64,000 nt of DNA, from the NCBI GenBank assembly GCA_014323675.1, contig JACONN010000002.1:1302001-1366000 (forward strand). The letters run 5' to 3'. The DNA is from Hormoscilla sp. GM7CHS1pb. Its GTDB lineage: Bacteria > Cyanobacteriota > Cyanobacteriia > Cyanobacteriales > Desertifilaceae. A program made the translations under genes and the position numbers. This document shows positions 53,226 through 62,276 of this stretch, one piece after another. Every line of letters starts with the position of its first letter. The first letter of the stretch is position 1. Under the pieces are notes generated by a model. That model saw nothing but the letters and a program-made list of their open reading frames with translations. It did no database searches and was not told the origin of the DNA.

Positions 53226-55833
53226 ATGTATAATTCGGACCGTAGTCCATCATCGGTAGTAGTAGCTTCAGAGGCTACTGAGGTTTGTAGTGAGGACGGA
53301 AAGTCCTCACTACAAACCTCAGAAAAATCGGACTACCACTCTGGAACAGACACTCCGACTGACAGGTGGGTAGAAGTCTTAGTGGACGGGCCACCCGGGC
53401 GATCGCCAAATTTATATACGTACCACATTCCGCCAGATTTGTCAATAGTGTCGGGGGATATATTGCAGGTGCCGTTTGGACCGCAACAGTTAGGGGCGAT
53501 CGCCATTAGGCTGCTGGATAGTCCCCCCTCAGAGTTGGCCCCCGAGAAAATTCGGGATGTTCGAGATGTCGTCAGCCCGGGGTTCTTCCCGCCTACCTAT
53601 TGGCAGCTATTAAACCGGGTAGCTTCTTACTACCATACGGAACTGATGCGGGTGATTAGAATAGCCCTACCGCCGGGACTGTTGCGGCGATCGCAGCGTC
53701 GGATCCGCCTCACCCCCTCTTACCCAGGGGGAAAGGCGATCGCCGATGATACCTTGCTAACACCAGTGGCGCGGCAGTTGCTGGAGGTGTTGGAGTCGAG
53801 CAAAACAAAAGATCTTTCCTGGAAAGCGCTCCAGGGTAAGGTGAAAGGGGCTAATGGCTCATTGAAGTCATTATTACAGCGTGGCTGGGTAGAAAGCTAC
53901 CTGAAACCGCCGAAACCCCCCGCCCCAAATTGCAAGAAGCCGTGACTCTGACTAGCGATCCTTTTACTCCGGAGTTGACGAAGCGAGAACAGGAAGTCTT
54001 AGGAGTTCTCAGACAGCAGGGTGGCGAGTTGTGGTTGCCTGAGTTGCTACAGATATCTAAGACGAGTTCTACTATAGTAAAGGCCCTGGAAAAAAAGGGT
54101 TGCATTGCGATCGAAGAACGGGAAGTGTTGCGCCGAGATCTGGGAGTCCCCCAAAAACGCGATCGCCCCAAAGTCCTTACCGAAGCTCAAACCAAAGCCC
54201 TTGATATCATTACTAAACAAACGAGATACTCCCTGCTGTTGCTTCACGGCGTTACCGGTTCGGGAAAAACTGAAGTCTACTTGCAGGCGATCGCCCCCAT
54301 CTTAGATAGCGGGCGATCGGCCCTAGTGCTGGTTCCCGAAATTGGACTTACCCCCAACTGACCGATCGATTTCGGGCCCGTTTTGGTTCGGGGAAAATTT
54401 TTGTTTATCACAGCGCCCTCTCCGATGGGGAACGCTACGATACCTGGCGACAAATGTTAACGGGCGTTCCTCAAATCGCGATCGGCACGCGATCTGCAGT
54501 TTTTGCCCCTTTACCCAAGCTAGGTTTAATTATCCTGGATGAAGAACATGACAGCAGCTTTAAGGAAGACCAACGCAGTCCCACTTACCATGCTCGCACT
54601 GTAGCTGCTTGGCGGGCAGAATTAGAAAATTGTCCCCTCCTCCTCGGTTCCGCCACACCATCTTTGTTAACCTGGGCAAGTGTAACTCGCAGCGCCGAAT
54701 TTCTCTCCTTTCCAGGACTGGAGAGTCCAGAGGAACCCACTCCTAAATATTACCTTTCTCTACCAGAACGCATTGCCCAGCGGCCCATGCCGCCAGTAGA
54801 AATAGTTGATATGCGGCGAGAGTTCCAGGCCGGAAATCGCTCCATATTTAGTCGTTCCCTGCAAAAAGAGTTACAAAGATTAATCCACGAACAGAAACAG
54901 GGAATTTTATTCATCCATCGGCGGGGACACAGTACCTTTGTTGCTTGCCGCAGTTGCGGGTACGTGATGGAATGTCCCCATTGCGATGTCTCCTTATCCT
55001 ATCACTACACCCAGTCCGGGGCAACCCAACTGTTGCGCTGTCATTACTGCAATTATACCGAAGTCCAACCTCAGCAATGTCCGGAATGTAATTCTCCCTA
55101 CCTGAAACATTTCGGCAGTGGCACGCAGAAAGTTGCTCAGGAATTAGCCAAACATTACCCATCCCTGCGGTGCATCAGATTTGATAGCGATACCACTCGG
55201 ACCAAAGATGCCCATCGGAAATTGCTCGCCCAATTTGCCAATGGGAAAGCAGATATCCTGCTGGGAACGCAAATGATTACCAAAGGACTAGATATAGCCG
55301 CAGTAACTCTGGTGGGGGTTGTCTCCGCAGATGGCTTGTTAAATTTTGCCGATTATCGAGCTAATGAGAGGGCATTTCAAATATTAGCGCAAGTGGCAGG
55401 TCGTGCGGGTCGTGGCGATGACGATCCTGGTAAGGTAATTATTCAGACTTATTCGCCAGAACATCCAGTAATTCAAACGGTGCAGCATCATGATTACTGG
55501 TCTTTCGTGGATAGAGAATTAGCAGAACGGGCTGAGTTCAATTATCCTCCCTACGGACGCTTGATTTTATTACGACTGAGTGGTTTAGATTTAGGGGAGG
55601 TGGAAGCAACTGCCCAAAAGTTGGCAGAGGTGCTGACTCCCGAGAATGATGATTACCAACTGTTGGGACCAGCACCAGCTACTATTCTGCGGGTAGCCGA
55701 TCGCTATCGCTGGCAAATTTTGCTGAAGTTTTCTCCAGTAAATCCCGTAAAGTTACCAGGTTTGATGGAGTTGCGCAGCCATTGTCCCTCTTCTGTTAGT
55801 ATCATGGTAGATGTCGATCCTATTCAATGGTGA
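53226..55833 (+). CDS. priA: Primosomal replication helicase PriA (two apparent frameshifts)
   Basis: PriA reloads the replisome at stalled forks. The gene is complete but lies in three frames: 53226-53945 (DNA-binding 3'BD: RWVEVLVDGPPGRSPNLYTY), 53930-54361 (Walker A, HGVTGSGKTEVYL) and 54361-55833 (LDEEHDSSF as the DEAH-type box, eight Zn-binding Cys in CRSCGYVMECPHCD and CHYCNYTEVQPQQCPECN, then GTQMITKGLDIAAVTLVGV and VAGRAGRGDD). One base is missing near 53920-53930 and one in the C-run at about 54350. The N-terminus contains a palindrome-derived SEATEVCSEDGKSSLQTSE insert. Its function is important, so base-call errors are suspected. Confidence 0.88.
53278..53322. repeat. Perfect 20-bp inverted repeat inside the priA 5' end
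   Basis: CTGAGGTTTGTAGTGAGGAC and its exact complement flank GGAAA. A collapsed version (CTGAGGTTTGTAGTGAAAAC, then CTCAG) lies in the promoter cassette at 63378-63402, and both copies are followed by AAAAATCGG, so the repeat moves with its flank. Confidence 0.95.
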
Positions 55834-56177
55834 CCGGATGTACGTATAAATTGTCCGAAAAAACCTTGTATCGTCAACCCATCAGACCGGAAAATATCAA
55901 AATTATCTTGTCATACACTTGACAGGAGGCAGGATAATGGGTTAAGCTAAGGATAGACTGGGCTCGGAGCAGATGCCAGTCAAAGCTTAGTTAGACAGGG
56001 CGATCGCTTATTCCGGACGGCGATTATGGCGACCAGAGGGATAAGCGGAAACAGAAAATTATCAAAATTTTCTTGAGGAATACTTGACAGGAGGCCCAAA
56101 AATTAGTTAAGATAAGATTTGACTGGGGAATCCGCATCTGCGGGTTATTTTAAAAGTTAGTTACCTCGATCAAGGCT
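55834..56177. promoter_or_regulatory. Double promoter cassette upstream of the ATPase operon
   Basis: Two copies of the cassette lie here. The first has TTGACA at 55919-55924 and TAAGCT at 55943-55948 (18 bases between); the second has TTGACA at 56084-56089 and TAAGAT at 56108-56113. Each is preceded by GGAAAATATCAAAATT-type or CAGAAAATTATCAAAATTTT sequence and followed by a leader with AGTTAG. The same layout occurs at 59182, 59823, 62600 and 63331. The -35 block is consensus, while TAAGCT is a poor -10 for a housekeeping factor. Confidence 0.65.
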
Positions 56178-57551
56178 ATGTCATTAGAGTTATTAACAGA
56201 GATTTACAATTTGTTTGATCCTTTTCAGCCTCCACCAGAAGAAGCTTATGTAGATTGCCAAGAAGTTCGTGGTGGGTGGGAAGTCGTTCGAGAGTTAGGG
56301 CGCAAGATCGAGCGTTCTAAGAAGAAACCAACTTGTCAGCTTTACTCTGGACATCGTGGTGTAGGAAAATCCACAGAACTTCTCCGACTTAAGGACTACT
56401 TGGAAAGGCAGAAATATAAAGGAGTTTACTTTGCTGCAAATAAGGAGGATATCGAACCTCAAGATACAGAGTATGCAGATATATTATTCGCCTGCGTTCG
56501 GAATCTAGTGATATCCGTTGAAATAAAGCAAGAAAAAAATCCGCTCTTAAAATGGATGCAATCGCGTTGGCAGTGGCTTAAGGACTTTGCTCTCACTGAG
56601 TATGAGTTTGAGAATTTAAGTCTAGAAGCTCAAATCACTCAATTTGCCAAGATTAGCAGTAACCTACGCGCCGTGCCGGACAAACGACGAGAATTTCGCC
56701 AACGTCTAAACGCCAATACTCAATCTCTAGTTGAGGCACTTAATGAATTCATTAGTGAAATGGGTACGAAACTACCCCAAGATTGTAACGGGATTGTGTT
56801 GATTGCTGACAATTTAGACCGGATTGCTGAAACAAAAGAAGAAGGTAAACCCAGTAATTACGAGGAGATATATCTGAACCGTAGTGAGATCCTCCGGGGA
56901 CTAGCTTGCCATGTAATTTATACCGTACCCATTGCAATGGTTTATTCAGGACGAGCAACCCAGCTTGAAGACAATTACGATCAACCTGATGTGTTGCCAA
57001 TGGTAATGGTAAGAAATCCAGATGGCAGTGAAAATACTAAGGGACTAGCCAAATTGCGAGAACTCATTTGTCAGCGAGTTTCTCTAATCGAGCCCAACTT
57101 AACTCGAACTTTGGAAGGTGCCGTGGAAGGATTAAATTATCCACCAGTATTTGATAGTCCGGAAACAGTAAAGCAACTTTGTTTGATGAGTGGTGGACAT
57201 GTTAGAAATTTAATGCAAATGCTGCAAAAAGCCATGGACTGGGTCGATGAACTACCAATTACTGCACGGGCCGTTCGTCGCGCCATTGCCGAAGCTCGGG
57301 AAACATACGAGCAAAGAACTGTTCAGGAGCATCAATGGGAGATTTTGGCAAAAGTTTATTCTCAAAAACAAAGGGACAATGATGAAGAGCACTTGAGCTT
57401 ACTGCTCAATCGATGTATTTTAGAATATCGATACTATGAAAATGAAGGGCAAGATGATGAAAAACTTGTTACTTGGTGTAACGTGCATCCTCTAATAGAA
57501 GGGATTCCCAAGTTTCAAGACAGTTTGGAGAAATTAAATACTTCCAGCTAA
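56178..57551 (+). CDS. AAA-type P-loop ATPase of the island operon
   Basis: This 457-residue protein has a Walker A motif GHRGVGKST (58-66), a likely Walker B/sensor region GIVLIADNLDRI (Asp211, Asp214) and a strand HVIYTVPIAMVY, which places it among STAND/Orc-like P-loop ATPases. After residue 330 it is helical, with CLMSGGHVRNLMQMLQKAMD (a typical winged-helix lead-in of such ATPases) and YSQKQRDNDEEHLSLLLNRC. No known effector domain is fused. It starts 6 bases ahead of the next gene, so the two are an operon. Similar ATPase/TPR pairs occur in filamentous cyanobacteria as far as I recall, without assigned function. A sensor or switch role is inferred. Confidence 0.75.
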   Translation: MSLELLTEIYNLFDPFQPPPEEAYVDCQEVRGGWEVVRELGRKIERSKKKPTCQLYSGHRGVGKSTELLRLKDYLERQKYKGVYFAANKEDIEPQDTEYADILFACVRNLVISVEIKQEKNPLLKWMQSRWQWLKDFALTEYEFENLSLEAQITQFAKISSNLRAVPDKRREFRQRLNANTQSLVEALNEFISEMGTKLPQDCNGIVLIADNLDRIAETKEEGKPSNYEEIYLNRSEILRGLACHVIYTVPIAMVYSGRATQLEDNYDQPDVLPMVMVRNPDGSENTKGLAKLRELICQRVSLIEPNLTRTLEGAVEGLNYPPVFDSPETVKQLCLMSGGHVRNLMQMLQKAMDWVDELPITARAVRRAIAEARETYEQRTVQEHQWEILAKVYSQKQRDNDEEHLSLLLNRCILEYRYYENEGQDDEKLVTWCNVHPLIEGIPKFQDSLEKLNTSS

Positions 57552-57556
57552 AGAAA

Positions 57557-59080
57557 ATGATTACTACTACGTCCTCTCCAGATTCCCCGCCCTCACCAGA
57601 AGAGATTTATCAAGCTCTTCTCAGATCTTTACGGCGTAGAAAAGGGTTTGGAATTACATTTATACAATGTTCGCCAGCGGCAGCAAGGCGTCTGATTCAA
57701 CGTGTTAAACAGGAGCTACCGCAGAAGAATATTGAATCTTTGAAACTGACCGAGCCAATTGATAATTTCTACGAGATTGTAGCCAATATTGCCAATGTAG
57801 ATGATATCAACATTCTTTTTGTCCGAGGCATTGAAAATTCATTGAAAAACTACATTAAACCTGGTTATGGAGGTGATGGCGATTACTATAATTTAGATAC
57901 AGTACCGGTAATTTTAAGCCATCTCAACCAACAGAGAGAAAATTTTAGAGATGATTTTAGTAACATCAATTTTGTCTTTATTTTGCCAGTTTTTGCCATC
58001 AAGTATTTCAGCCGTCGTGCCCCTGACTTTTTTGACTGGAGTTCGGGAGTTTTCCAGTTTCCTACTGAATCAGATCTGATAGAACGGGAAGCAAGCAAAC
58101 TCTTATTAGAAGGAAGTTATCAGAAGTATTGTGATTTAAGCTCTGAAGAACGAAACCAGAAACTTTTAACTCTTCAAGAATTAATTAGGGAGCCTAATAA
58201 ATCTCCCGAGCTTAAGGTTAAGCTATTAGTCGAACAAGGGAATTTATTGGCATCCGCTCGCAATTACGAATATGCGATCGCTAGCTATGAAGAAGCGATC
58301 GAGATCGAACCAGATAATTACATTGCTTGGTATAACCGTGGTTATGCTTTGAATAAGCTTGGCAGACATGAAGAGGCAGTTGCAAGTTATAACAAGGCAA
58401 TTAAACTTAAACCTGACTTCTCCCTAGCTTGGCAAGACCGAGGGGATGTTCTGATCGATTTAGGTCGAGATCGGGAGGCTATAGCTAGCTATGAAAAAGC
58501 AGTATTTGACTCGGAGTTTGAAATGCTTTTGGACCCAGCAAACTCAGGGTTTTATATATTACCTTTTGTTGATAGATTATTGCTGCAATTTAATTTAAGT
58601 AACATCATAGAAGCTCATGATATTTTAAACGAAATTTATCTGCGAGGTTATAAAAAAATACTGTCCGGAAGCTCCTTTCAAAATATACATGCTTGGATTA
58701 AAGACGCTGTATACAATCTCCTTATAGAGTTATTAAAAATCACAAAAAAATATGATGACAATTTTTACGATAATATTCAATATTTAGATAGGGGTCGTAT
58801 GATTGATGTAGATCCCGCTATTGTCGCCGAAGAAGAGTCTGACATGGAATTATTGAAAGAATCTTTAGAAAAATTAGAACTTATGGATGCAAATATTATT
58901 AGACTGCGTTTTATAGAGGGACTATCCCAGATGGAAATTGCTAAAAGACTAGGAGGACTTTCTCAATCGACTGTGAGCAGACGCATCCAGAGAGCCTTGC
59001 GTAAGGTTTTCCATAGCACGAGTACTCAGCCACCCAAGTCCAGTGCGCGGGCTAACAAATTAAATGCAGCGGACGGTTGA
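57557..59080 (+). CDS. TPR protein with degenerate NTPase-like N-domain and C-terminal sigma-70 region 4
   Basis: This 507-residue protein has three parts. Residues 1-185 (RRRKGFGITFIQCSPAAARR, then DDINILFVRGIENSLKNY and NINFVFILPVFAIKYFSRRA) look like a P-loop fold without a Walker Lys. Residues 220-335 contain TPRs (YAIASYEEAIEIEPDNYIAW, AVASYNKAIKLKPDFSLAWQ). Residues 430-485 are a sigma-70 region-4-type helix-turn-helix: LELMDANIIRLRFIEGLSQM, EIAKRLGGLSQSTVSRRIQR, ALRKVF. Regions 2-3 of sigma factors are absent, so it is not a full sigma factor. A DNA-binding signalling partner of the ATPase is the best inference. The ATG at 57557 is 5 bases after the ATPase stop codon. Confidence 0.75.
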   Translation: MITTTSSPDSPPSPEEIYQALLRSLRRRKGFGITFIQCSPAAARRLIQRVKQELPQKNIESLKLTEPIDNFYEIVANIANVDDINILFVRGIENSLKNYIKPGYGGDGDYYNLDTVPVILSHLNQQRENFRDDFSNINFVFILPVFAIKYFSRRAPDFFDWSSGVFQFPTESDLIEREASKLLLEGSYQKYCDLSSEERNQKLLTLQELIREPNKSPELKVKLLVEQGNLLASARNYEYAIASYEEAIEIEPDNYIAWYNRGYALNKLGRHEEAVASYNKAIKLKPDFSLAWQDRGDVLIDLGRDREAIASYEKAVFDSEFEMLLDPANSGFYILPFVDRLLLQFNLSNIIEAHDILNEIYLRGYKKILSGSSFQNIHAWIKDAVYNLLIELLKITKKYDDNFYDNIQYLDRGRMIDVDPAIVAEEESDMELLKESLEKLELMDANIIRLRFIEGLSQMEIAKRLGGLSQSTVSRRIQRALRKVFHSTSTQPPKSSARANKLNAADG

Positions 59081-59181
59081 AATTTGCTAGTTGGGTTGCA
59101 GAGCAGATCTCTGACCTTAAAGGACGTTGTATCGTCAACCACAGAGACCGGAAAATTATCAAAATTTTCTCCCATTCCCAC

Positions 59182-59211
59182 TTGACAGGAGGTAGTCCAA
59201 TGGGTTAAACT
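59182..59211 (+). promoter_or_regulatory. Island promoter cassette copy 3
   Basis: TTGACA (59182-59187), 18 bases, TAAACT (59206-59211), with the conserved GGAGG...CAATGGGT spacer seen in the other copies and GTATCGTCAACCAC and CCGGAAAATTATCAAAATTT upstream. It precedes the methyltransferase fragment. Confidence 0.65.
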
Positions 59212-59250
59212 AAGACAATATTAGCCCGCAGAAAGGGGGTTGAAAGTTAG

Positions 59251-59760
59251 TTAGACCAATATGAGAGAGAAAGTGATACAGACAAAATCGCGAAGCTAAA
59301 GCGAAAGGTTATTGCTCCCTATCGTACAGCAGATGGAAGTCCCAAAGATTGGCAAGAAGAGGCGGGAGGTAATTTCCGCCTCACCCATCCATCAAATATC
59401 TGGACAGATATCACAATTCCCTTTTGGTCAATGCCGGAGAATACCAAGCATCCCACCCAAAAACCAGAAAAACTGATTGCTAAGTTAGTGCTAGCAAGCT
59501 CCGATCCGGGGGAGATGGTGTTAGATCCATTCTTAGGTAGTGGAACTACTGCGGTAGTTGCCAGAAAACTTGGTAGGCGCTTTGTGGGCGTGGAAATCGA
59601 TCGAGAATACTGCTGCTGGGCTCTGAAGCGCCTGGCAATTGCTCAAGAAGATTCGTCTATCCAGGGATATGCTGACGGCGTGTTTTGGGAGCGGAACAGC
59701 CTCAGCGATCGACCAAAAGACAAGAAGCAGAATGTAGTGCAGAACTCACTGTTTGTATGA
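59251..59760 (+). pseudogene. DNA methyltransferase (N-4/N-6 beta-class), C-terminal fragment
   Basis: The frame is open from 59251, just after the AGTTAG of the promoter cassette, but has no ATG until 59431. It reads KVIAPYRTADGSPKDW, FRLTHPSNIWTDITIPFWSM, TKHPTQKPEKLIAKLVLASS, and VLDPFLGSGTTAVVARKLGR (AdoMet-binding motif I). In beta-class enzymes the catalytic DPPY block comes before this part; it is missing here, so methylation is not expected. The fragment appears to have been joined to the cassette by recombination. It may once have been part of a restriction-modification system, as the HsdS-like fragment at 61484 also suggests. Confidence 0.75.
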
Positions 59761-59822
59761 AATCCAACTACAGTGTATCGTCAAACAGACCAGAAAATAA
59801 GAAAAAATTTCTTGTCATACAG

Positions 59823-59852
59823 TTGACAGAATGCAGTCCCATGGGTTAAGCT
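59823..59852 (+). promoter_or_regulatory. Island promoter cassette copy 4
   Basis: TTGACA (59823-59828), 18 bases, TAAGCT (59847-59852). The cassette, including the leader that ends GTTTAAGGAGAGACG, is nearly the same for about 320 bases at 62513-62829. AAGGAGAG at 59985-59992 is the ribosome-binding site of the chimera. Confidence 0.7.
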
Positions 59853-59997
59853 AAGAAAAGAAGATCGCACTTCAGAAAAATCGGAGCTTCTGCTACTCAA
59901 AGCCAAGTTAGACAGGCTTCCCTGTAAACAGAGCGACTGACTCTATTTCCAGTTACAACAAGATGAACCATAATTTTGTGTTTAAGGAGAGACGAGC

Positions 59998-60501
59998 GTG
60001 ACTAGGTCAGTTAAGGAAGTATTATTAACAAAGATAGAAAAAACATCGGAATCGACACTTGTGGCAGGTCGTGCGGGTCGTGGCGATGACGATCCTGGTA
60101 AGGTAATTATTCAGACTTATTCGCCAGAACATCCAGTAATTCAAACGGTGCAGCATCATGATTACTGGTCTTTCGTGGATAGAGAATTAGCAGAACGGGC
60201 TGAGTTCAATTATCCTCCCTACGGACGCTTGATTTTATTACGACTGAGTGGTTTAGATTTAGGGGAGGTGGAAGCAACTGCCCAAAAGTTGGCAGAGGTG
60301 CTGACTCCCGAGAATGATGATTACCAACTGTTGGGACCAGCACCAGCTACTATTCTGCGGGTAGCTAATCGCTATCGCTGGCAAATTTTGCTGAAGTTTT
60401 CTCCAGTAAATCCCGTACAGTTACCAGGTTTGATGGAGTTGCGCAGCCATTGTCCCTCTTCTGTTAGTATCATGGTAGATGTCGATCCTCTGCAATGGTG
60501 A
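59998..60501 (+). CDS. Chimeric frame: antitoxin N-terminus joined to PriA C-terminus
   Basis: From the GTG at 59998 the first 21 residues (TRSVKEVLLTKIEKTSESTL) are those of the antitoxin at 62767. From 60062 on, the frame continues with VAGRAGRGDDDPGKVIIQTY to the PriA C-terminal residue, nearly base-for-base the segment 55397-55833 (three to five differences, such as VANRYRW for VADRYRW). It includes helicase motif VI but no other ATPase part. The join is in frame, has a full promoter and a ribosome-binding site, and may be expressed. It probably arose by a recombination that replaced the toxin-antitoxin body. No function can be assigned. Confidence 0.8.
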   Translation: MTRSVKEVLLTKIEKTSESTLVAGRAGRGDDDPGKVIIQTYSPEHPVIQTVQHHDYWSFVDRELAERAEFNYPPYGRLILLRLSGLDLGEVEATAQKLAEVLTPENDDYQLLGPAPATILRVANRYRWQILLKFSPVNPVQLPGLMELRSHCPSSVSIMVDVDPLQW

Positions 60502-60676
60502 CTGGCGAAGGGGGATTGGAAAAGGGGACCGGCACCAGCGAGAGAGATGATATAGGTGGCTAATCGCGATCGCCAGGCGCAGCGCGATACTGTCCGAGAA
60601 ACACGCGCCTAGCAGTCTGCTCACGTTGAGAGAAAAGAAGAAAAAAGCTGTTTAAATTAAATCTGTCTCGTCAAAC

Positions 60677-60817
60677 CACAACAGCACCCAAGCAAAAGGC
60701 GGAAACTTCCTCAATATAGAGAGTTGGGAGCAAGGGAACTGAGTTATCAGTGCAACTCCAGCTAAAATCACCGGTAGAGAGGAGGTCAATCGGTCGGACG
60801 AACCGGGTGCTGTTGTG
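60677..60817 (+). ncRNA. Candidate structured RNA
   Basis: A 13-bp closing helix with at least two inner helices (see the surrounding region) within 141 bases, followed by TGTTTAAGG rather than a T-run. I cannot place it in a known family; riboswitch, small RNA or palindromic mobile repeat are all possible. Confidence 0.35.
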
Positions 60818-61011
60818 TGTTTAAGGTCAGGAAATGTAAAGAATTGTTACAAGGGGTTGGCATCCGAACCCAGAAGCGTTTAAGGTAAGGTAGAAACATG
60901 AAGCATTAGGCAGATAAGCAGCCATTAACCCAACCCTGGGAGGGAGGGATTCTCGATCGAGGTCGGGAATGACGGAAAGGAGACGTGTCTGTCGGCAGAT
61001 GGCGATGGAGG

Positions 61012-61040
61012 TTGACTTGGATCCCTCATGATGGTATGAT
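61012..61040 (+). promoter_or_regulatory. Promoter of the small basic protein gene
   Basis: TTGACT (61012-61017) and TATGAT (61035-61040) are separated by 17 bases, close to consensus. The expected start point is about 40 bases before the AAAGGAGG ribosome-binding site at 61074-61081. Confidence 0.7.
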
Positions 61041-61089
61041 GTCTAGTAGGTTGTTAGATACTTAATATTCACGAAAGGAGGTAAGAAAG

Positions 61090-61227
61090 TTGGAGAAGAA
61101 AATCAAGCCGGAGGACAATAGTGCGAACCAGCAGAACCCCAACAAGGGTATGGATGGTGTAAACAAGCAGTTCGCTCAGAATCAAGGCAACAGGGGTAAG
61201 CAGATGAATCCGAACCGCAACAAATAG
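61090..61227 (+). CDS. Small Asn/Gln-rich basic protein
   Basis: A 45-residue protein beginning at a TTG (61090-61092), with AAAGGAGG ending 8 bases upstream. It reads EKKIKPEDNSANQQNPNKGM, DGVNKQFAQNQGNRGKQMNP, NRNK. Short cyanobacterial proteins with NPNKGT...NRQYDQNQGNRGKQ-like sequences appear to be a family of unknown function. The strong promoter and ribosome-binding site support real expression. The unusual start codon is chosen from the position of the ribosome-binding site; the first ATG inside (61150) would leave only 25 residues. Confidence 0.6.
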   Translation: MEKKIKPEDNSANQQNPNKGMDGVNKQFAQNQGNRGKQMNPNRNK

Positions 61228-61483
61228 TGCTCTTAGTCACATCCTGAAGGTTCAATGAGCATTCACCGAATATATTTTTTAGGTGAATGTTTCGGGCAGT
61301 CCCCGCGAAACATGTTTGGCAGGGGCTGTTTTGGTTTAGGAGGTTGGCTATTTCGTGGTAGATTCTTAAAATTGGTGTTAATGGGCTTCGCCGAGCCAGA
61401 AGATATTCTTTTACGATGTCATGCGCCATATACTCAACGGCTACGTGCGTTTTCTGGCTAAACGGGTAGATGAGCGGGGTATC

Positions 61484-61621
61484 GGCAACTATCCGCTCTT
61501 GGGTTTCCAGCGGTGGCAAGGGAATTTTTGTCCTGCTGGCATTTGTAATTGTGTATGTGCCAACAGTTCCACCAGCAGAAAAGCGTTTTATTTGATTTTG
61601 GATTAGGTCAGTGTCATACAA
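61484..61621 (-). pseudogene. Type I restriction specificity subunit (HsdS) fragment
   Basis: The minus strand reads MYDTDLIQNQIKRFSAGGTV, GTYTITNASRTKIPLPPLET, QERIVA. This matches the junction of a target-recognition domain and the conserved helix of HsdS proteins (I.IPLPPLE.Q..IVA). Nothing else of HsdS is recognisable. It is a short remnant of a lost restriction-modification system. Confidence 0.6.
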
Positions 61622-62072
61622 AAGTTTGACAAATTTGGAGTTGATACTTTTATTAAAGTTCTTAAACCAGATAATAACTCTGATTATAGTCCTGTAGAAT
61701 ATCTAGAAATTTTGTATAATGATTATGATTCCCGGCATCCTCTGAAAATCTACGATCCTTTGAACAGTATTAAAGACATTTGCAATACACTGCAAACTCT
61801 CTGGGAATATCGAGAGGAGAAAACGCGCCGAGTCAGATAGGGGAACAACACTGATAGCCTATTGTGGTGGCTGGGTAAAGGAAAAAGGAAAGTATAAAGG
61901 AAAGTGTGGATATAGTCCTCTGATCGTAGGTAAACATGAAACCTGTGAAGAATGTGGTCGCCTCATCTGTCCTAAAGAAAACTGCCGTTGTTGCAGTAAA
62001 GACTGCAACTCTTACTCGCGACGCAGTAAAGACTGCAACTCTTACTGGCAAAGAGCTTTGTTAGACGAGTGA
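61607..62072 (+). pseudogene. Zinc-ribbon protein C-terminal remnant, unknown family
   Basis: The first frame (61607-61840) reads KFDKFGVDTFIKVLKPDNNS, YDSRHPLKIYDPLNSIKDIC, NTLQTLWEYREEKTRR. One base later the neighbouring frame continues GTTLIAYCGGWVKEKGKYKG, HETCEECGRLICPKENCRCC and SKDC to the stop codon at 62072. The many Cys pairs suggest a zinc-binding end. A 25-base direct duplication (about 62013-62062, CGCAGTAAAGACTGCAACTC) repeats SKDCNSY. There is no start codon. I do not recognise the family. Confidence 0.45.
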
Positions 62073-62276
62073 GCTTCCATGTAATCAGCTTCCATGTAAA
62101 CAGATCGTCGCACAGGTGGGGTGATTCTTGCCTTGATTACCAATCATGGCTATCTGGATAACTCCACCTTTGGACCGAAGGGGCCGGAGTAACAATAAAA
62201 TATTTGATAAAATCAATCTACTAGATTGGCATGGTAACAGCAAAAAAAGTTTAATTAGATCTTTGGGAGAAGCAAT

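Larger units (their letters stand above)
60502..61089. other. Gene-free stretch with a foldable 140-base unit
   Basis: No gene is visible. CACAACAGCACCC (60677-60689) pairs with GGGTGCTGTTGTG (60805-60817). Inside, GAGTTG (60720-60725) pairs with CAACTC (60752-60757) and encloses ACTGAGTTATCAGT, itself a hairpin. The unit could be a structured RNA. A G-rich, purine-rich stretch follows to the promoter at 61012. Confidence 0.5.

Noticed and set aside
53226..53365. Separate small gene before priA
   Set aside because: The frame continues without interruption into the PriA DNA-binding domain and is largely made of a palindrome.
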